A stretch of 36,449 nucleotides of DNA from assembly GCA_036266195.1 (NCBI GenBank), contig DATANP010000299.1:1-36449 (forward strand). The letters run 5' to 3'. The translations under genes were made by a program, and so were the position numbers. Under the pieces are notes generated by a model. That model made no database searches and was not told where the DNA came from. It was given only the letters and a program-made list of their open reading frames with translations. Shown one piece after another: positions 1 to 11,893 of this stretch (position 1 is the first letter of the stretch; each line of letters opens with the position of its first letter). The stretch comes from DATMER01 sp036266195 (GTDB lineage: Bacteria; Acidobacteriota; Thermoanaerobaculia; Multivoradales; UBA5704).

Positions 1-78
1 GTGCGAGGCTCCACGAGCTGGTCACCAAGCAGCCGGCGCCGCGGCACCGGCGTAGGGGGTGACGACCTCTTGCAGTTT

Positions 79-1740
79 CTAATTCGTCGACGTTTCTTTC
101 GGGACCGGCCCGGGCCGGCCCCGATTTTTGGTATTGGGGCCCTGGGCCAGATCGTCCGACCTCTTCTGCAGCGCCCGCGCCTCGGTCTGGAGCCCCAGGT
201 CCCGGTACATCCCGGCCAGCAGGGCCAGGAGGTCGGACTGCACCTCCGGCTCACCGTTCAGCTCCAGGTCCACGCGCGCCACGGCGCGGTCCAGGATCTG
301 CCGCGGGGTGAGCGAGCCCGTGCCCGGCGGCACCACGAACAGGGTGCGCATGAATTCGGAGACCCGCGCCTCGCGCGCCGCCTCCTGGCGGGCGCGGTCG
401 CGCTCGCGCGCCAGACCCGCGGTGTAGACCAGGCCGAGCCCCAGCACCAGCAGGGCCGCGATCGCCGCCGTGGCGAACACCGCGGAGTGGCGGCGCATCA
501 GCTTGCCCGTGCGGTAGGCCCAGGTGTCCGGACGGGCGGTGACGGTCCGCCCCAGCTTGTAGCGCTCGATGTCCTCGATGAGCTGCGAGACCGAGCCGTA
601 GCGGGTCTCGGGCTCCTTGCCCAGCGCCCGGCAGAGGATCGCATCGAGGTCGCCCGCGAGCATGCGGCGCAGCTTCGCCGCGGTGGTGCCCCGGTCGTAG
701 GCGATCTCGCCGGGCGTGCGCGGATCCTGGCCCGGCGGCGGCCAGCCCTCGGGCGAGGCGACCGCGGTGGATGGCCGCACCGGCTCGCGCTGCACGATGG
801 CCCGCATGCGCTCGGCCGGATCGCCGTCTCCCAGGTCGTACGGGAAGCGGCCGGTGAGCAGGATGTAGAGGAGCAGGCCGAGCTGGTAGGTGTCCGACGC
901 GGTGGTCACGGGGTTGCCCCGCACCTGCTCCGGACTGGCATAGGCCGGCGTCATCAACCGGATGGCCGAGCCCGAGACCGGCGCCTCGCCCGAGGTGGCC
1001 TCCGGATCGAGCAGCTTCGCGATGCCGAAGTCGAGCAGCTTGGCGTGGCCTTCCGCGGTCACCAGGATGTTCGAGGGCTTGATGTCGCGGTGGACGATCA
1101 GGTTGCGGTGCGCGTCCTCGACCACCCGGGCGACCTGGAGGAAGAGGTCGAGGCGCGCCTCGACGCTGAGCTTCTCCTCGTCGCAGTAGCGATCGATCGG
1201 CCGCCCGTCCACGTACTCCATGACGAGGTAGGGTCGGCCCGAGGGTCCGGCGCCGCCGTCGAGCAGGCGGGCGACGCCGGGGTGCCGGGCGTGGGCGAGG
1301 ATCTGGCGCTCGCGGTCGAAGCGCCGGCCGACGTGCGAGGCCACGAGCCCGGCCGAGAGGAGCTTGAGCGCCACCTCCTGGCGGAACTGGCCGTCGGCGC
1401 GCTCGGCCAGGTAGACCACGGCCATGCCGCCCCGGCCGAGCTCGCGGACGATGCGGTAGCGCCCCACCATGGTGCCGGTGAGCGACTCCTCCTCCGCCAG
1501 CTCGGTGCGCACGAGGTCGCCGAGCGGCCCCTGGAGCGCGCCGCCGGACTTGAACTCGGGGTCTTCGAGCTCCGCGGCGGAGATCAGGCGTTCGACCAGC
1601 CCGCGGAGCTGACGGTTGTCGCCGCACGCCTGGTCCAGGAAGGGGGAGCGCTGGCCGGGTGGCAGGTCGAGGGCCTCGTCGAGGAGCTCGTCCGCCTTCT
1701 GCCAGAGGTCTTCCGTGACCGATTGTCGATCGTCAGCCAT
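79..1740 (-). CDS. Membrane-anchored serine/threonine protein kinase, shortened C-terminus
   Basis: A 553-residue Hanks-type kinase that phosphorylates Ser/Thr on partner proteins at the inner membrane. Visible parts: an N-terminal family segment (1-90), a kinase domain at about 94-395 with glycine loop ELGRGGMAVVY, ATP-binding Lys126 (VALK), catalytic HRDIKPSN (Asp219), DFG (237-239) and SPE (269-271), one transmembrane helix at about 420-442, then a short outer segment. Relatives in Acidobacteriota and Planctomycetota usually continue into many TPR repeats; here the protein stops after roughly the first TPR-like stretch, so the sensor part is minimal. The start is the ATG two bases after the sigma-factor stop, which implies translational coupling and joint function. 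The sigma factor is the likely substrate (inference). The kinase call is secure. Confidence 0.93.
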   Translation of the reverse strand: MADDRQSVTEDLWQKADELLDEALDLPPGQRSPFLDQACGDNRQLRGLVERLISAAELEDPEFKSGGALQGPLGDLVRTELAEEESLTGTMVGRYRIVRELGRGGMAVVYLAERADGQFRQEVALKLLSAGLVASHVGRRFDRERQILAHARHPGVARLLDGGAGPSGRPYLVMEYVDGRPIDRYCDEEKLSVEARLDLFLQVARVVEDAHRNLIVHRDIKPSNILVTAEGHAKLLDFGIAKLLDPEATSGEAPVSGSAIRLMTPAYASPEQVRGNPVTTASDTYQLGLLLYILLTGRFPYDLGDGDPAERMRAIVQREPVRPSTAVASPEGWPPPGQDPRTPGEIAYDRGTTAAKLRRMLAGDLDAILCRALGKEPETRYGSVSQLIEDIERYKLGRTVTARPDTWAYRTGKLMRRHSAVFATAAIAALLVLGLGLVYTAGLARERDRARQEAAREARVSEFMRTLFVVPPGTGSLTPRQILDRAVARVDLELNGEPEVQSDLLALLAGMYRDLGLQTEARALQKRSDDLAQGPNTKNRGRPGPVPKETSTN

Positions 1741-1742
1741 GG

Positions 1743-2321
1743 TCAGGCTCCGGGCCGCAGGTCCTCCTGAAGCCAGGCGCGGGCCTTCATCCAGTCGCGC
1801 TGCACGGTGCGCAGCGAAATGCCGAGCGCCTCGGCGGTCTCTTCTTCGGAGAGGCCGGCGAAGAAGCGGCACTCGACGATGCGGGCCAGCCGCGGGTTGC
1901 GGTTTTCGAGGCGGGTCAGCGCCTGGTCGAGGGAGAGGAGCCAGTCGGCCTGGTCCTCGACCGCGATGTGCCCCTCTTCGATGGTGGTCTGGATGGCGCC
2001 GCCGCCGCGCTTGGCCGCGCCGCGCCGCCGGGCGTAGTCGATGACCACCTGCCGCATGGCGCGCGCCGCCACGCCCAGGAAGTGCGAGCGGCTCGTCCAG
2101 TTGACGCGCGTCTGGTCGACCATCTTGAGGTAGGACTCGTGGACCAGGCCCGTGGTGTCGAGGACCCGGTCCGGGTTGCCCACCCGGTTGAGCTGTCGGC
2201 GCGCCACCTTCCGCAGGTCCTCGTAGACCAGCGGCAGGAGGTGGTTGAAGGCTTCACGGTCGCCGCTGCCGTAAGCCAGGAGGAGCTGGGTGACGTCGGG
2301 TGCTTTGGCGGTCTCGGCCAT
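1743..2321 (-). CDS. ECF-type RNA polymerase sigma factor (TIGR02999 / ECF43-like)
   Basis: A 192-residue extracytoplasmic-function sigma factor that should direct RNA polymerase to alternative promoters. Region 2 covers about 10-95 and region 4 about 130-185, with the helix-turn-helix LSEEETAEALGISLRTVQRDW typical of the acidobacterial/planctomycete TIGR02999 family (quoted in part: EALGISLRTVQRDW). In region 2.2, where most ECF factors carry an acidic DAED-like motif, this protein has D55-T56-T57-G58 followed by LVHES. No anti-sigma factor gene is adjacent; the next gene is a membrane Ser/Thr kinase, 2 bp downstream. In the known ECF43 pair EcfP/PpkT of Vibrio parahaemolyticus, kinase phosphorylation of a region-2.2 threonine switches the sigma factor on. 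The same logic here is inference. No Shine-Dalgarno is visible before the ATG. Confidence 0.92.
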   Translation of the reverse strand: MAETAKAPDVTQLLLAYGSGDREAFNHLLPLVYEDLRKVARRQLNRVGNPDRVLDTTGLVHESYLKMVDQTRVNWTSRSHFLGVAARAMRQVVIDYARRRGAAKRGGGAIQTTIEEGHIAVEDQADWLLSLDQALTRLENRNPRLARIVECRFFAGLSEEETAEALGISLRTVQRDWMKARAWLQEDLRPGA

Positions 2322-2330
2322 GGGGGACCC

Positions 2331-2359
2331 ATTCTACTGCGAACGCCGCTGGCGAAATA
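2331..2359 (-). promoter_or_regulatory. Candidate promoter for the sigma-kinase operon
   Basis: On the minus strand a TAGAAT box (2331-2336, five of six to the -10 consensus) lies 17 bp from a poor -35 (TATTTC, 2354-2359). A start about 7 bases downstream would fall only a few bases before the ATG at 2321, giving a nearly leaderless mRNA, which fits the absence of a ribosome binding site. The -35 is weak, so this is tentative. Confidence 0.35.
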
Positions 2360-2380
2360 AAAGCAGTGTTCCCGGCCCGG

Positions 2381-2632
2381 CCGGGAGGGTTCGCGATCCG
2401 GCCGGGAGGGTCCCTGGCGCGGCCGGGAGGGTTCCCGGCGGTTTGGGAAAGGGTCCCCGGAGGGCCGGGAAGGGTTCCCGGACGGCTGGGAAGAGTCCCC
2501 GCAGAGTCGGGAAGGGTCCCTGCCGGCCCGGGAAGGGTCTCCGGGCGGCTGGGAAGGGTTCCCGGACGGGCCGGGAGGGTCCCCGCAGAGCCGGGGAGGG
2601 TCTCCGCCGGCCCGGGAAGCCTCCCGGACGGA
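2381..2632. repeat. 21-bp minisatellite, 12 contiguous units with 84-bp higher-order period
   Basis: Twelve head-to-tail 21-bp units fill almost the whole 313-bp gap between the methyltransferase stop (2635) and the sigma-factor start (2321). Each unit begins with a CCGGGAAGGGT-like core followed by a more variable C/G-rich half; part of a thirteenth unit may precede 2381. Units 5-8 (2465-2548) resemble units 9-12 (2549-2632) in order: 5 and 9 share TTCCCGGACGG, 6 and 10 share TCCCCGCAGAG, 7 and 11 end in GCCGGC. This gives an 84-bp superrepeat. The period is a multiple of three, so all frames stay open across it, but no strand shows a credible gene. There are no spacers, so it is not CRISPR. 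Confidence 0.9.
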
Positions 2633-2634
2633 CC

Positions 2635-3759
2635 TCAGCGCGGAGGTAATTCCAGCACCATCCGGTAGGCGGTGACCTCGTGCGACGGGTCGTTCATCAC
2701 GCCCGACGTGCCCGCGAAGAGGAGCTTGAACAGGCGCCAGGTCTCCTCGCTCGACTCGCGGACGACCTGCTCCCGGTTCTCGATCCAGCGGGTGTGGCCG
2801 TTCTTCGCCCACAGGTGGTAGTTGCGGCGGTCGTCCCAGACTCCGACGACGTGGACGCGCGCCTCGTCGGCCGCAGCCATCAGCTCGGGCATGTAGACCA
2901 TGCGGAACGAGCCGGGCCAGACGTACTTGGTGATGAAGCTGGAGGTCGCGACCGGCTCCTTGCCCGCGGCGAAGTCCAGGTAGACCCGGCCGCCCGGCTT
3001 GACCAACTCGGACAGGCGCCGCAGCACCCAGGGGTAGTCCGAAAGATCCTCGATCACTCCCATCATGGAGATGCCGTCGAACCGCCTGCCGGGCCGGAAG
3101 GTGAAGAAGTCCTGGTAGAGCACCTCGGCGTTGAGGCTCCGGTCCTTGATGAGCTGGCCGGTGTAGCCGAACTGGTCCTTGGAAAGCGTGATGCCGGTCA
3201 CCTGGAGGCCGCGGTCCGAGCAGTAGTGGGTGAACCCGCCCCAGCCGCAGCCGACCTCCAGCACGTGCTCCCCTTCCTTGACGCGCAGCGAGTCGAGGGC
3301 GAAGCGGTACTTCTCCGCCGTGCTCTGCTCCAGGGTCTCGTCGCCCGTGTGGTAGATGCCCGGGGTGTAGGCCCGGTAGTCGCGGTCGAGCGCGTAGAGC
3401 TGGATGTTCTTCGAGTCGTAGTGCTTGGCGATCCAGGCCGGGTTGAGCCTGAGGCGGCCGAGGAGCAGGGGCTGGAGCTTGCGCCAGGACTTGATCCAGA
3501 GGTTGTCGTCCGAGAGCAGCCCGCGGAACCACATGGCGCGGATGATGTCGCCCTCGATCTCGAGGTCGCCGCGCACGTAGGCCTCGGCGATGGCCAGCTC
3601 GTTGAAGCTGCGCAGGGCGCGGGCCCCGTTGTCGTTGCGGACGTGCAGCTCGAAGGCCGGCTCGCCGTTGCCGATCTGCTTGGAGCTGCCGTTCTGGCGA
3701 AGGATGAAGGGACAGGGAAGTTGGCCGTTCCGGGGGAACAGCCGGTCGAGACCGTTCAT
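2635..3759 (-). CDS. Cyclopropane-fatty-acyl-phospholipid synthase family methyltransferase, atypical active site
   Basis: A 374-residue SAM-dependent methyltransferase of the cyclopropane synthase (CfaS) family, which modifies unsaturated acyl chains of membrane phospholipids. Family marks: an N-terminal lipid-binding part with ELAIAEAYVRGDLEIEGD (about 54-71), then HYDSKN (113-118) and the SAM loop LEVGCGWGGF (167-176). Two bicarbonate-site residues known in E. coli Cfa appear changed: the YSCAYW cysteine aligns with YTPGIY (131-136), and the later histidine is not visible around LDFAAGKE, while the glutamate in MMGVIEDL (233-240) is kept. It may therefore methylate or hydroxylate instead of cyclopropanating (inference). 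The start is supported by AGGAGG at 3770-3775, 10 bases upstream. It sits alone, divergent from the big kinase gene. Confidence 0.85.
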   Translation of the reverse strand: MNGLDRLFPRNGQLPCPFILRQNGSSKQIGNGEPAFELHVRNDNGARALRSFNELAIAEAYVRGDLEIEGDIIRAMWFRGLLSDDNLWIKSWRKLQPLLLGRLRLNPAWIAKHYDSKNIQLYALDRDYRAYTPGIYHTGDETLEQSTAEKYRFALDSLRVKEGEHVLEVGCGWGGFTHYCSDRGLQVTGITLSKDQFGYTGQLIKDRSLNAEVLYQDFFTFRPGRRFDGISMMGVIEDLSDYPWVLRRLSELVKPGGRVYLDFAAGKEPVATSSFITKYVWPGSFRMVYMPELMAAADEARVHVVGVWDDRRNYHLWAKNGHTRWIENREQVVRESSEETWRLFKLLFAGTSGVMNDPSHEVTAYRMVLELPPR

Positions 3760-3878
3760 GCGCTCGGCGCCTCCTGAGCGTGCAAGTGACAAAAACACAG
3801 AATTCGGGTAGCTGCGCAAGGCTAGCACAAGCTCCCGGCCGGCGAAAACAGGACAACTTCTTATCGATGACTGAAAGT

Positions 3879-3908
3879 TTGGCGAACGGCGGCAGGGGGG
3901 CTTAAGAT
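3879..3908 (+). promoter_or_regulatory. Candidate promoter for the kinase-ATPase gene
   Basis: TTGGCG (3879-3884) and TAAGAT (3903-3908) are separated by 18 bp in the divergent 205-bp spacer, about 55 bases before the GTG start at 3965. Each box matches the sigma-70 consensus at four of six positions, so the call is weak. An AAGGA ribosome binding site follows at 3950-3954. Confidence 0.3.
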
Positions 3909-3964
3909 ATCCGCTCCGAATCAAACGGACGCGAGACCCGCGAGACCCCAAGGACCCCGCCCGA

Positions 3965-7978
<4,014 letters not shown>

Positions 7979-7999
7979 GGCGGCGTCCGCGGCCTGCGG

Positions 8000-8167
8000 A
8001 CCTCACCCCCTGTCCCCCTCTCCCATCTCCCACCCCGACCCCCGCCGGGAGAGGGGGAACTCATCCGAACCGGTAAGGCTGAAGCCTGGCTGCATCGCCC
8101 CAGAAAGGTCCCCCCTCTCCCGGGGTTGGGTGGTTGGGAGATGGGAGAGGGGGACAGGGGGTGAGGT
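8000..8167. repeat. Long intergenic inverted repeat (33-bp perfect arms) between convergent genes
   Basis: The arms 8000-8032 and 8135-8167 are perfect reverse complements over 33 bp. They consist of CCTCACCCCCTGT, CCCCCTCTCCC and ATCTCCCA-type blocks. A second nested pair, CCGGGAGAGGGGG (8045-8057) with its complement (8111-8123), lies inside. The element fills the gap between the convergent kinase gene and cphA, and its right arm ends one base before the cphA stop codon. It could fold into a strong cruciform or hairpin and act as a two-way terminator. C-rich palindromes of this type occur as dispersed families in several high-GC phyla (general knowledge); copy number here is unknown. Confidence 0.9.
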
Positions 8168-10927
8168 TCAGTCCTCGTGCTCCCCCACGCGCGCGGGCAC
8201 CAGGTCCATGGCGGTGCGGGCCAGCAGGGCCGGCAGGTCCTCTTCCCGGGCGAAGAGCGGCTCGGCCGTAGCCGGCACCGGCGTCTCCGGCCGGCCGAAG
8301 GTCACGATCTGGTTCCAGGTGCGGTCGAGCTTGTCGCCGAAGATCACCAGGAGATCGGTCGGCTTCGCCTCGTCCAGGGCGCGCTGCACGGCCTCGGGCT
8401 CCGGGAGCACGCCCTGGGCGATCCTCTCCGCCGGGAAGCCGGCTTCGACGAGTCCGCGGCGGAGCATCTCCCCCACCTCTCCCGGCTTGCGGCCGCGGAG
8501 GCTGTCGTCCTCGCGCAGGATGATCAGGTCGAAGGCCGGGGCCGCGGCGCGGGCGAGGTCCAGGATGTCCTGGTCCCGGCGGTCGCCGGGCGCGGCCAGC
8601 ACGCCGATGCGCCGGCCGTGGACGGTCAGCTCGCGCACCGTGCGCGCCATGGCCTCCATGCCGTGGGCGTTGTGGGCATAGTCGAGCAGCACCCGGAACG
8701 GATGCTCGTTGTAGAAGTTCATCCGCCCCGGGGTCTGGAAGAAGTCGGTGGTGAACGTCCGCAGGCCCTGGCGGATGTTGTCCAGGCTGATCCCCATGGC
8801 ATGCGCGATCGCCGCCGCGAACATGGCGTTCTGCACGTTGTGGATCGCGTGGCCCTCGACCGTCGCCGGGATCTGGCGGGCCCACAGCAGCGGGATGTGC
8901 TCCTCGCCCTCGTAGACCACGATCATCTTGCCGTTCAGCCCCTCCTCCAGCGCCACGGCCCGGCCGCGGTCCCGGATGTGCCGCCGCACCAGCTCGTTGT
9001 TGCGCTGCAGGGTCACGTAGACCGGCTTCGCCCGGCTGTGGGCCGCCATGGGCGCCACCCGCGGATCGTCGGCGTTCAGGACCACGAATTCCTGGGAGAC
9101 CTCGGCGATCACCTGCTTGATGCGGGCCAGTTCGTCCAGGTCGTCGACACCGCCCATGCCCAGATGGTCGGAGGCGACGTTGAGCACCGCGCCCACCTTG
9201 CACCTGCGCCAGCCCAGGCCGGCCCGCACGATGCCGCCGCGGGCGGTCTCCAGCACGGCCGCATCCACCGAGGGGTCGCGCAGAACGAGGTGGCTCGCCC
9301 AGGGGCCGGTCATGTCCCCCTTCACCGTCAGGTTGCCGTCGATGTACACGCCGTCGCTCGTGGTCATCCCCACCGTGCAGCCCGAGAGCTTGAGGATGTG
9401 GCCGACCATGCGGGTGGTGGTGGTCTTGCCGTTGGTGCCCGTGATGGCCGCGATCGGGATGCGGTAGGGCGTGTCCCTGGGGAAGAGCATGTCGATCACC
9501 GGGCCGGCCACGTCGCGCGGCGTGCCTTCCGTGGGAGCCACGTGCATGCGGAAGCCGGGCGCGGCGTTGATCTCGACGATCGCCCCCCCCACCTCCTTGT
9601 AGCTGCGGCTGATGTCCGGCGAGATGTAGTCCACGCCGCCCACGTCCAGGCCCACGGCCTTGACCGCGCGCTCGGCCATGATCCGGTTGTCGTAGTGCAG
9701 GACGTCGGTGCGGTCGATGGCCGTGCCGCCGGTCGACAGGTTGCCGGTCGAGCGCAGGTAGAAGACCTGGCCCTCCGGCAGCACCGCGTCGAGGGTCAGC
9801 CCGGCCTGCTCCAGCAGGGTGTTCGCCTGGACGTCGATCTCCAGGCGGGTGAGGACCTTCTCGTGGCCGACGCCGCGGCGGGGGTCCGAGTTCACGATGT
9901 CGACGAGTTGGCCGATGGTGTGGACGCCGTCGCCCACCACGTGGCCCGGGACCCGCTGGGACACGGCGAAGACCTTGCCGTTGACCACCAGGATGCGGTA
10001 GTCGTGCCCCTCCTGGAAGCTCTCGACGATGACCACCGACGAGCGCTCGTAGGCCTCGCCGAACGCGGCCCGCACCTGCTCCTCGGTCTTGAGGTTGATC
10101 GAGACGCCGCGCCCGTGGTTGCCGTCGAGCGGCTTCACTACCACCGGGTAGCCGATCTCCCGGGCGGCCTCGACCGCGCCCTCGACCGTGCGGATGCGCT
10201 GCTGGCGCGGCACCGGCAGGCCGAGGTCGTGGAGAATCTGGTTGGTCAGCCGCTTGTCCGAGGCGATCTCGACCGCGATGTGGCGGGTCTCGCTGGTGAC
10301 GGTCGCCTGGATGCGGCGCTGGAACTTGCCGTGGCCGAGCTGGACCAGGGAGCGCTCGTTCAGGCGGATCCACGGGATGTCCCGCTCCTCGGCTGCGCGC
10401 ACGAGCGAGCCGGTCGAGGGGCCGAACGCCTTGCGCTGCGCCAGGCGGACCAGCGACTCCAGCTCCGCCGGGAAGTCGAACGGCGACGGGTCGTAGGCCG
10501 CGCGCTCCGGCGGCAGGAGGTGGCGGATGATGCGGAGCGCCAGGTCCCCGGCCTCCAGGCCGACGGTCTCCTCGTCGAAGCTGTAGATGACCCAGTACTG
10601 GCCGGTCGGGAGGTCATTGCTGCGGGTCTTGCCATAGGAGACCGGCGTGCCGGCCAGGCACTGCAGCTCGATGGCGACGTGCTCCAGGACGTGGCCGAGC
10701 CAGGTCCCCTCGTCCTCGGTCATCCGCCGCACGAAGCCGCCGGGCTCGTCGTACGAGCAGGTGTGCTCGCGCAGGGTCGGGATCATCTCCAGGAGCCGCT
10801 CCGTGAAGCCGGGGAGCTTGACGGTCGGGTACTCCTCCAGCTCGCCGAGGTCGACCTTCAGGCGGATGACCTTGCGCAGCGCGTAGAGGTTCGGCCCACG
10901 GTAGACGCGAGTGTCGAGAATCTTCAT
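8168..10927 (-). CDS. cphA: Cyanophycin synthetase, copy 1
   Basis: A 919-residue enzyme making cyanophycin (multi-L-arginyl-poly-L-aspartate), a nitrogen store: the ATP-grasp domain adds Asp to the backbone and the Mur-ligase domain adds Arg to each side chain. N domain 1-160, with H79-V-L-E82-H83 and E87 in HVLEHVAIELQ, the HxxEH motif of the cryptic primer-generating hydrolase site described in some synthetases. ATP-grasp about 165-485 (VVVKPLDGNHGRG, 262-274; VEINAAPGFRMH). Mur ligase 488-919 with P-loop GTNGKTTTT (497-505), ETARGGI and LDYAHNAHG. The length is normal for the family. Its ATGA start overlaps the cphB stop by 4 bp, so the two are translated as an operon. About 75 of the first 100 residues match copy 2. 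Confidence 0.97.
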   Translation of the reverse strand: MKILDTRVYRGPNLYALRKVIRLKVDLGELEEYPTVKLPGFTERLLEMIPTLREHTCSYDEPGGFVRRMTEDEGTWLGHVLEHVAIELQCLAGTPVSYGKTRSNDLPTGQYWVIYSFDEETVGLEAGDLALRIIRHLLPPERAAYDPSPFDFPAELESLVRLAQRKAFGPSTGSLVRAAEERDIPWIRLNERSLVQLGHGKFQRRIQATVTSETRHIAVEIASDKRLTNQILHDLGLPVPRQQRIRTVEGAVEAAREIGYPVVVKPLDGNHGRGVSINLKTEEQVRAAFGEAYERSSVVIVESFQEGHDYRILVVNGKVFAVSQRVPGHVVGDGVHTIGQLVDIVNSDPRRGVGHEKVLTRLEIDVQANTLLEQAGLTLDAVLPEGQVFYLRSTGNLSTGGTAIDRTDVLHYDNRIMAERAVKAVGLDVGGVDYISPDISRSYKEVGGAIVEINAAPGFRMHVAPTEGTPRDVAGPVIDMLFPRDTPYRIPIAAITGTNGKTTTTRMVGHILKLSGCTVGMTTSDGVYIDGNLTVKGDMTGPWASHLVLRDPSVDAAVLETARGGIVRAGLGWRRCKVGAVLNVASDHLGMGGVDDLDELARIKQVIAEVSQEFVVLNADDPRVAPMAAHSRAKPVYVTLQRNNELVRRHIRDRGRAVALEEGLNGKMIVVYEGEEHIPLLWARQIPATVEGHAIHNVQNAMFAAAIAHAMGISLDNIRQGLRTFTTDFFQTPGRMNFYNEHPFRVLLDYAHNAHGMEAMARTVRELTVHGRRIGVLAAPGDRRDQDILDLARAAAPAFDLIILREDDSLRGRKPGEVGEMLRRGLVEAGFPAERIAQGVLPEPEAVQRALDEAKPTDLLVIFGDKLDRTWNQIVTFGRPETPVPATAEPLFAREEDLPALLARTAMDLVPARVGEHED

Positions 10928-11784
10928 CGCGGCAGGCTCCCGATCAAGGCTTCCGGCTCCTTCTCTTCCTCCCGGCGGCGCGGCGCCTCCTCGGGAGGCA
11001 GGCCGACGCGCCGACGGAGATCATAGCGGCAGCCGGCCGTGAGGAAGTCGAGCTTGAGGCCGAGCAGCGCGAGCGGCTGGCCGCGGCGCACCTCGGGGCT
11101 GTCCGTGTAGCGCAGGCCCGAGGCGTCGATCACGGTCACCGCGCCGCTGCCGATCACCCGCAGGATACCGTCCTCGACCACGGCCGCCGTGTCCTCGTCC
11201 ACCCCCACGCCGAGCGGCCCGGGGTTGTAGGACAGGGCGGTCACCAGCCGGCCCAGGCGGTCGCGCTGGCGGAAGTGCTGGTCGACGACGAGATCCGGCG
11301 CGAGGCCGAGCCCCTTGGCCATCTGGACCAGGCGGCGGCGCGGCGTGGCGCCGCTGTCGCCCATGGAGATCATGTGCTCGGAGAGGACCGCGGCACCCGC
11401 GCTCGTGCCGGCCACCACCATGCCCTCGGCGTGGCGGCGGCGGATCGTGTCGGCGATGGCCGTGCCGCCGAGCGCGGCGGAGATCCGGAGCTGGCTGCCG
11501 CCGGTAATGAACAGGCCGCTCGCGAACTCCAGCAGGTCGAGCACCCCGGAGCCGGCGTCCAGCGCGTCCTCGCGGCTGCGCACCCGCAGGACCTCGACCG
11601 TGTCGGCGTGCATGGACTCGAAGAGCGCGGCGTAGCGGTCGCCCGTCTCGGCCAGCTCCGAGGCCGTGGCAATCACCACGAGGTTCGCGTCGGGCCCGCC
11701 CGCCGCCTCCACGAAGGCGCGCAGGATCACCCGCTCGCGGACCTTGTCCTCCGCACCGCCGATCGCCATCAGAGTCCCTGCCAT
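10924..11784 (-). CDS. cphB: Cyanophycinase, copy 1
   Basis: A 286-residue serine peptidase (family S51) that cuts cyanophycin into beta-Asp-Arg dipeptides. The triad expected from Synechocystis CphB is present: nucleophile Ser128 in GTSAGA, His170 in VDQHFRQRDR, and Glu197 in GVGVDEDTA. The substrate-pocket string DQHFRxRxR is intact. It has no signal peptide, so it is intracellular, and its length is close to the usual 270-290. The start at 11784 is chosen for the GGAGGGG box 8 bases upstream and because it yields the family N-terminus (MAIGGAEDK). It is the first gene of a cphB-cphA operon and is divergent from the Mur-ligase gene across a 109-bp spacer. Confidence 0.95.
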   Translation of the reverse strand: MAGTLMAIGGAEDKVRERVILRAFVEAAGGPDANLVVIATASELAETGDRYAALFESMHADTVEVLRVRSREDALDAGSGVLDLLEFASGLFITGGSQLRISAALGGTAIADTIRRRHAEGMVVAGTSAGAAVLSEHMISMGDSGATPRRRLVQMAKGLGLAPDLVVDQHFRQRDRLGRLVTALSYNPGPLGVGVDEDTAAVVEDGILRVIGSGAVTVIDASGLRYTDSPEVRRGQPLALLGLKLDFLTAGCRYDLRRRVGLPPEEAPRRREEEKEPEALIGSLPR

Positions 11785-11893
11785 GGACAATCCCCTCCAA
11801 CCGCGGCCGTCCCAATGGAGCCGCGCGCGTGAGCCCGAGCTTTCGCCGTAAGGCGATCCGAATCCTAGCATTGCTGATAGGCTTTTCTCTCAA

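Noticed and set aside
1..1770. Long open frame on the plus strand opposite the kinase gene
   Set aside because: It is antisense to a clear kinase, has Arg/Ala/Gly-rich content with no domain, and such frames are expected in GC-rich DNA.
2381..2632. CRISPR array
   Set aside because: Units are contiguous without unique spacers and there are no cas genes nearby.
1916..3856. Minus-strand open frame running through the minisatellite and giving heptapeptide repeats
   Set aside because: It crosses the ends of two well-supported genes in a wrong frame; the repeat stays open only because 21 is a multiple of three.
8177..11026. 949-codon plus-strand open frame opposite cphA and cphB
   Set aside because: Composition is that of a shadow frame (His, Val, Asp, Arg rich, no motif), and the opposite strand encodes fully conserved enzymes.
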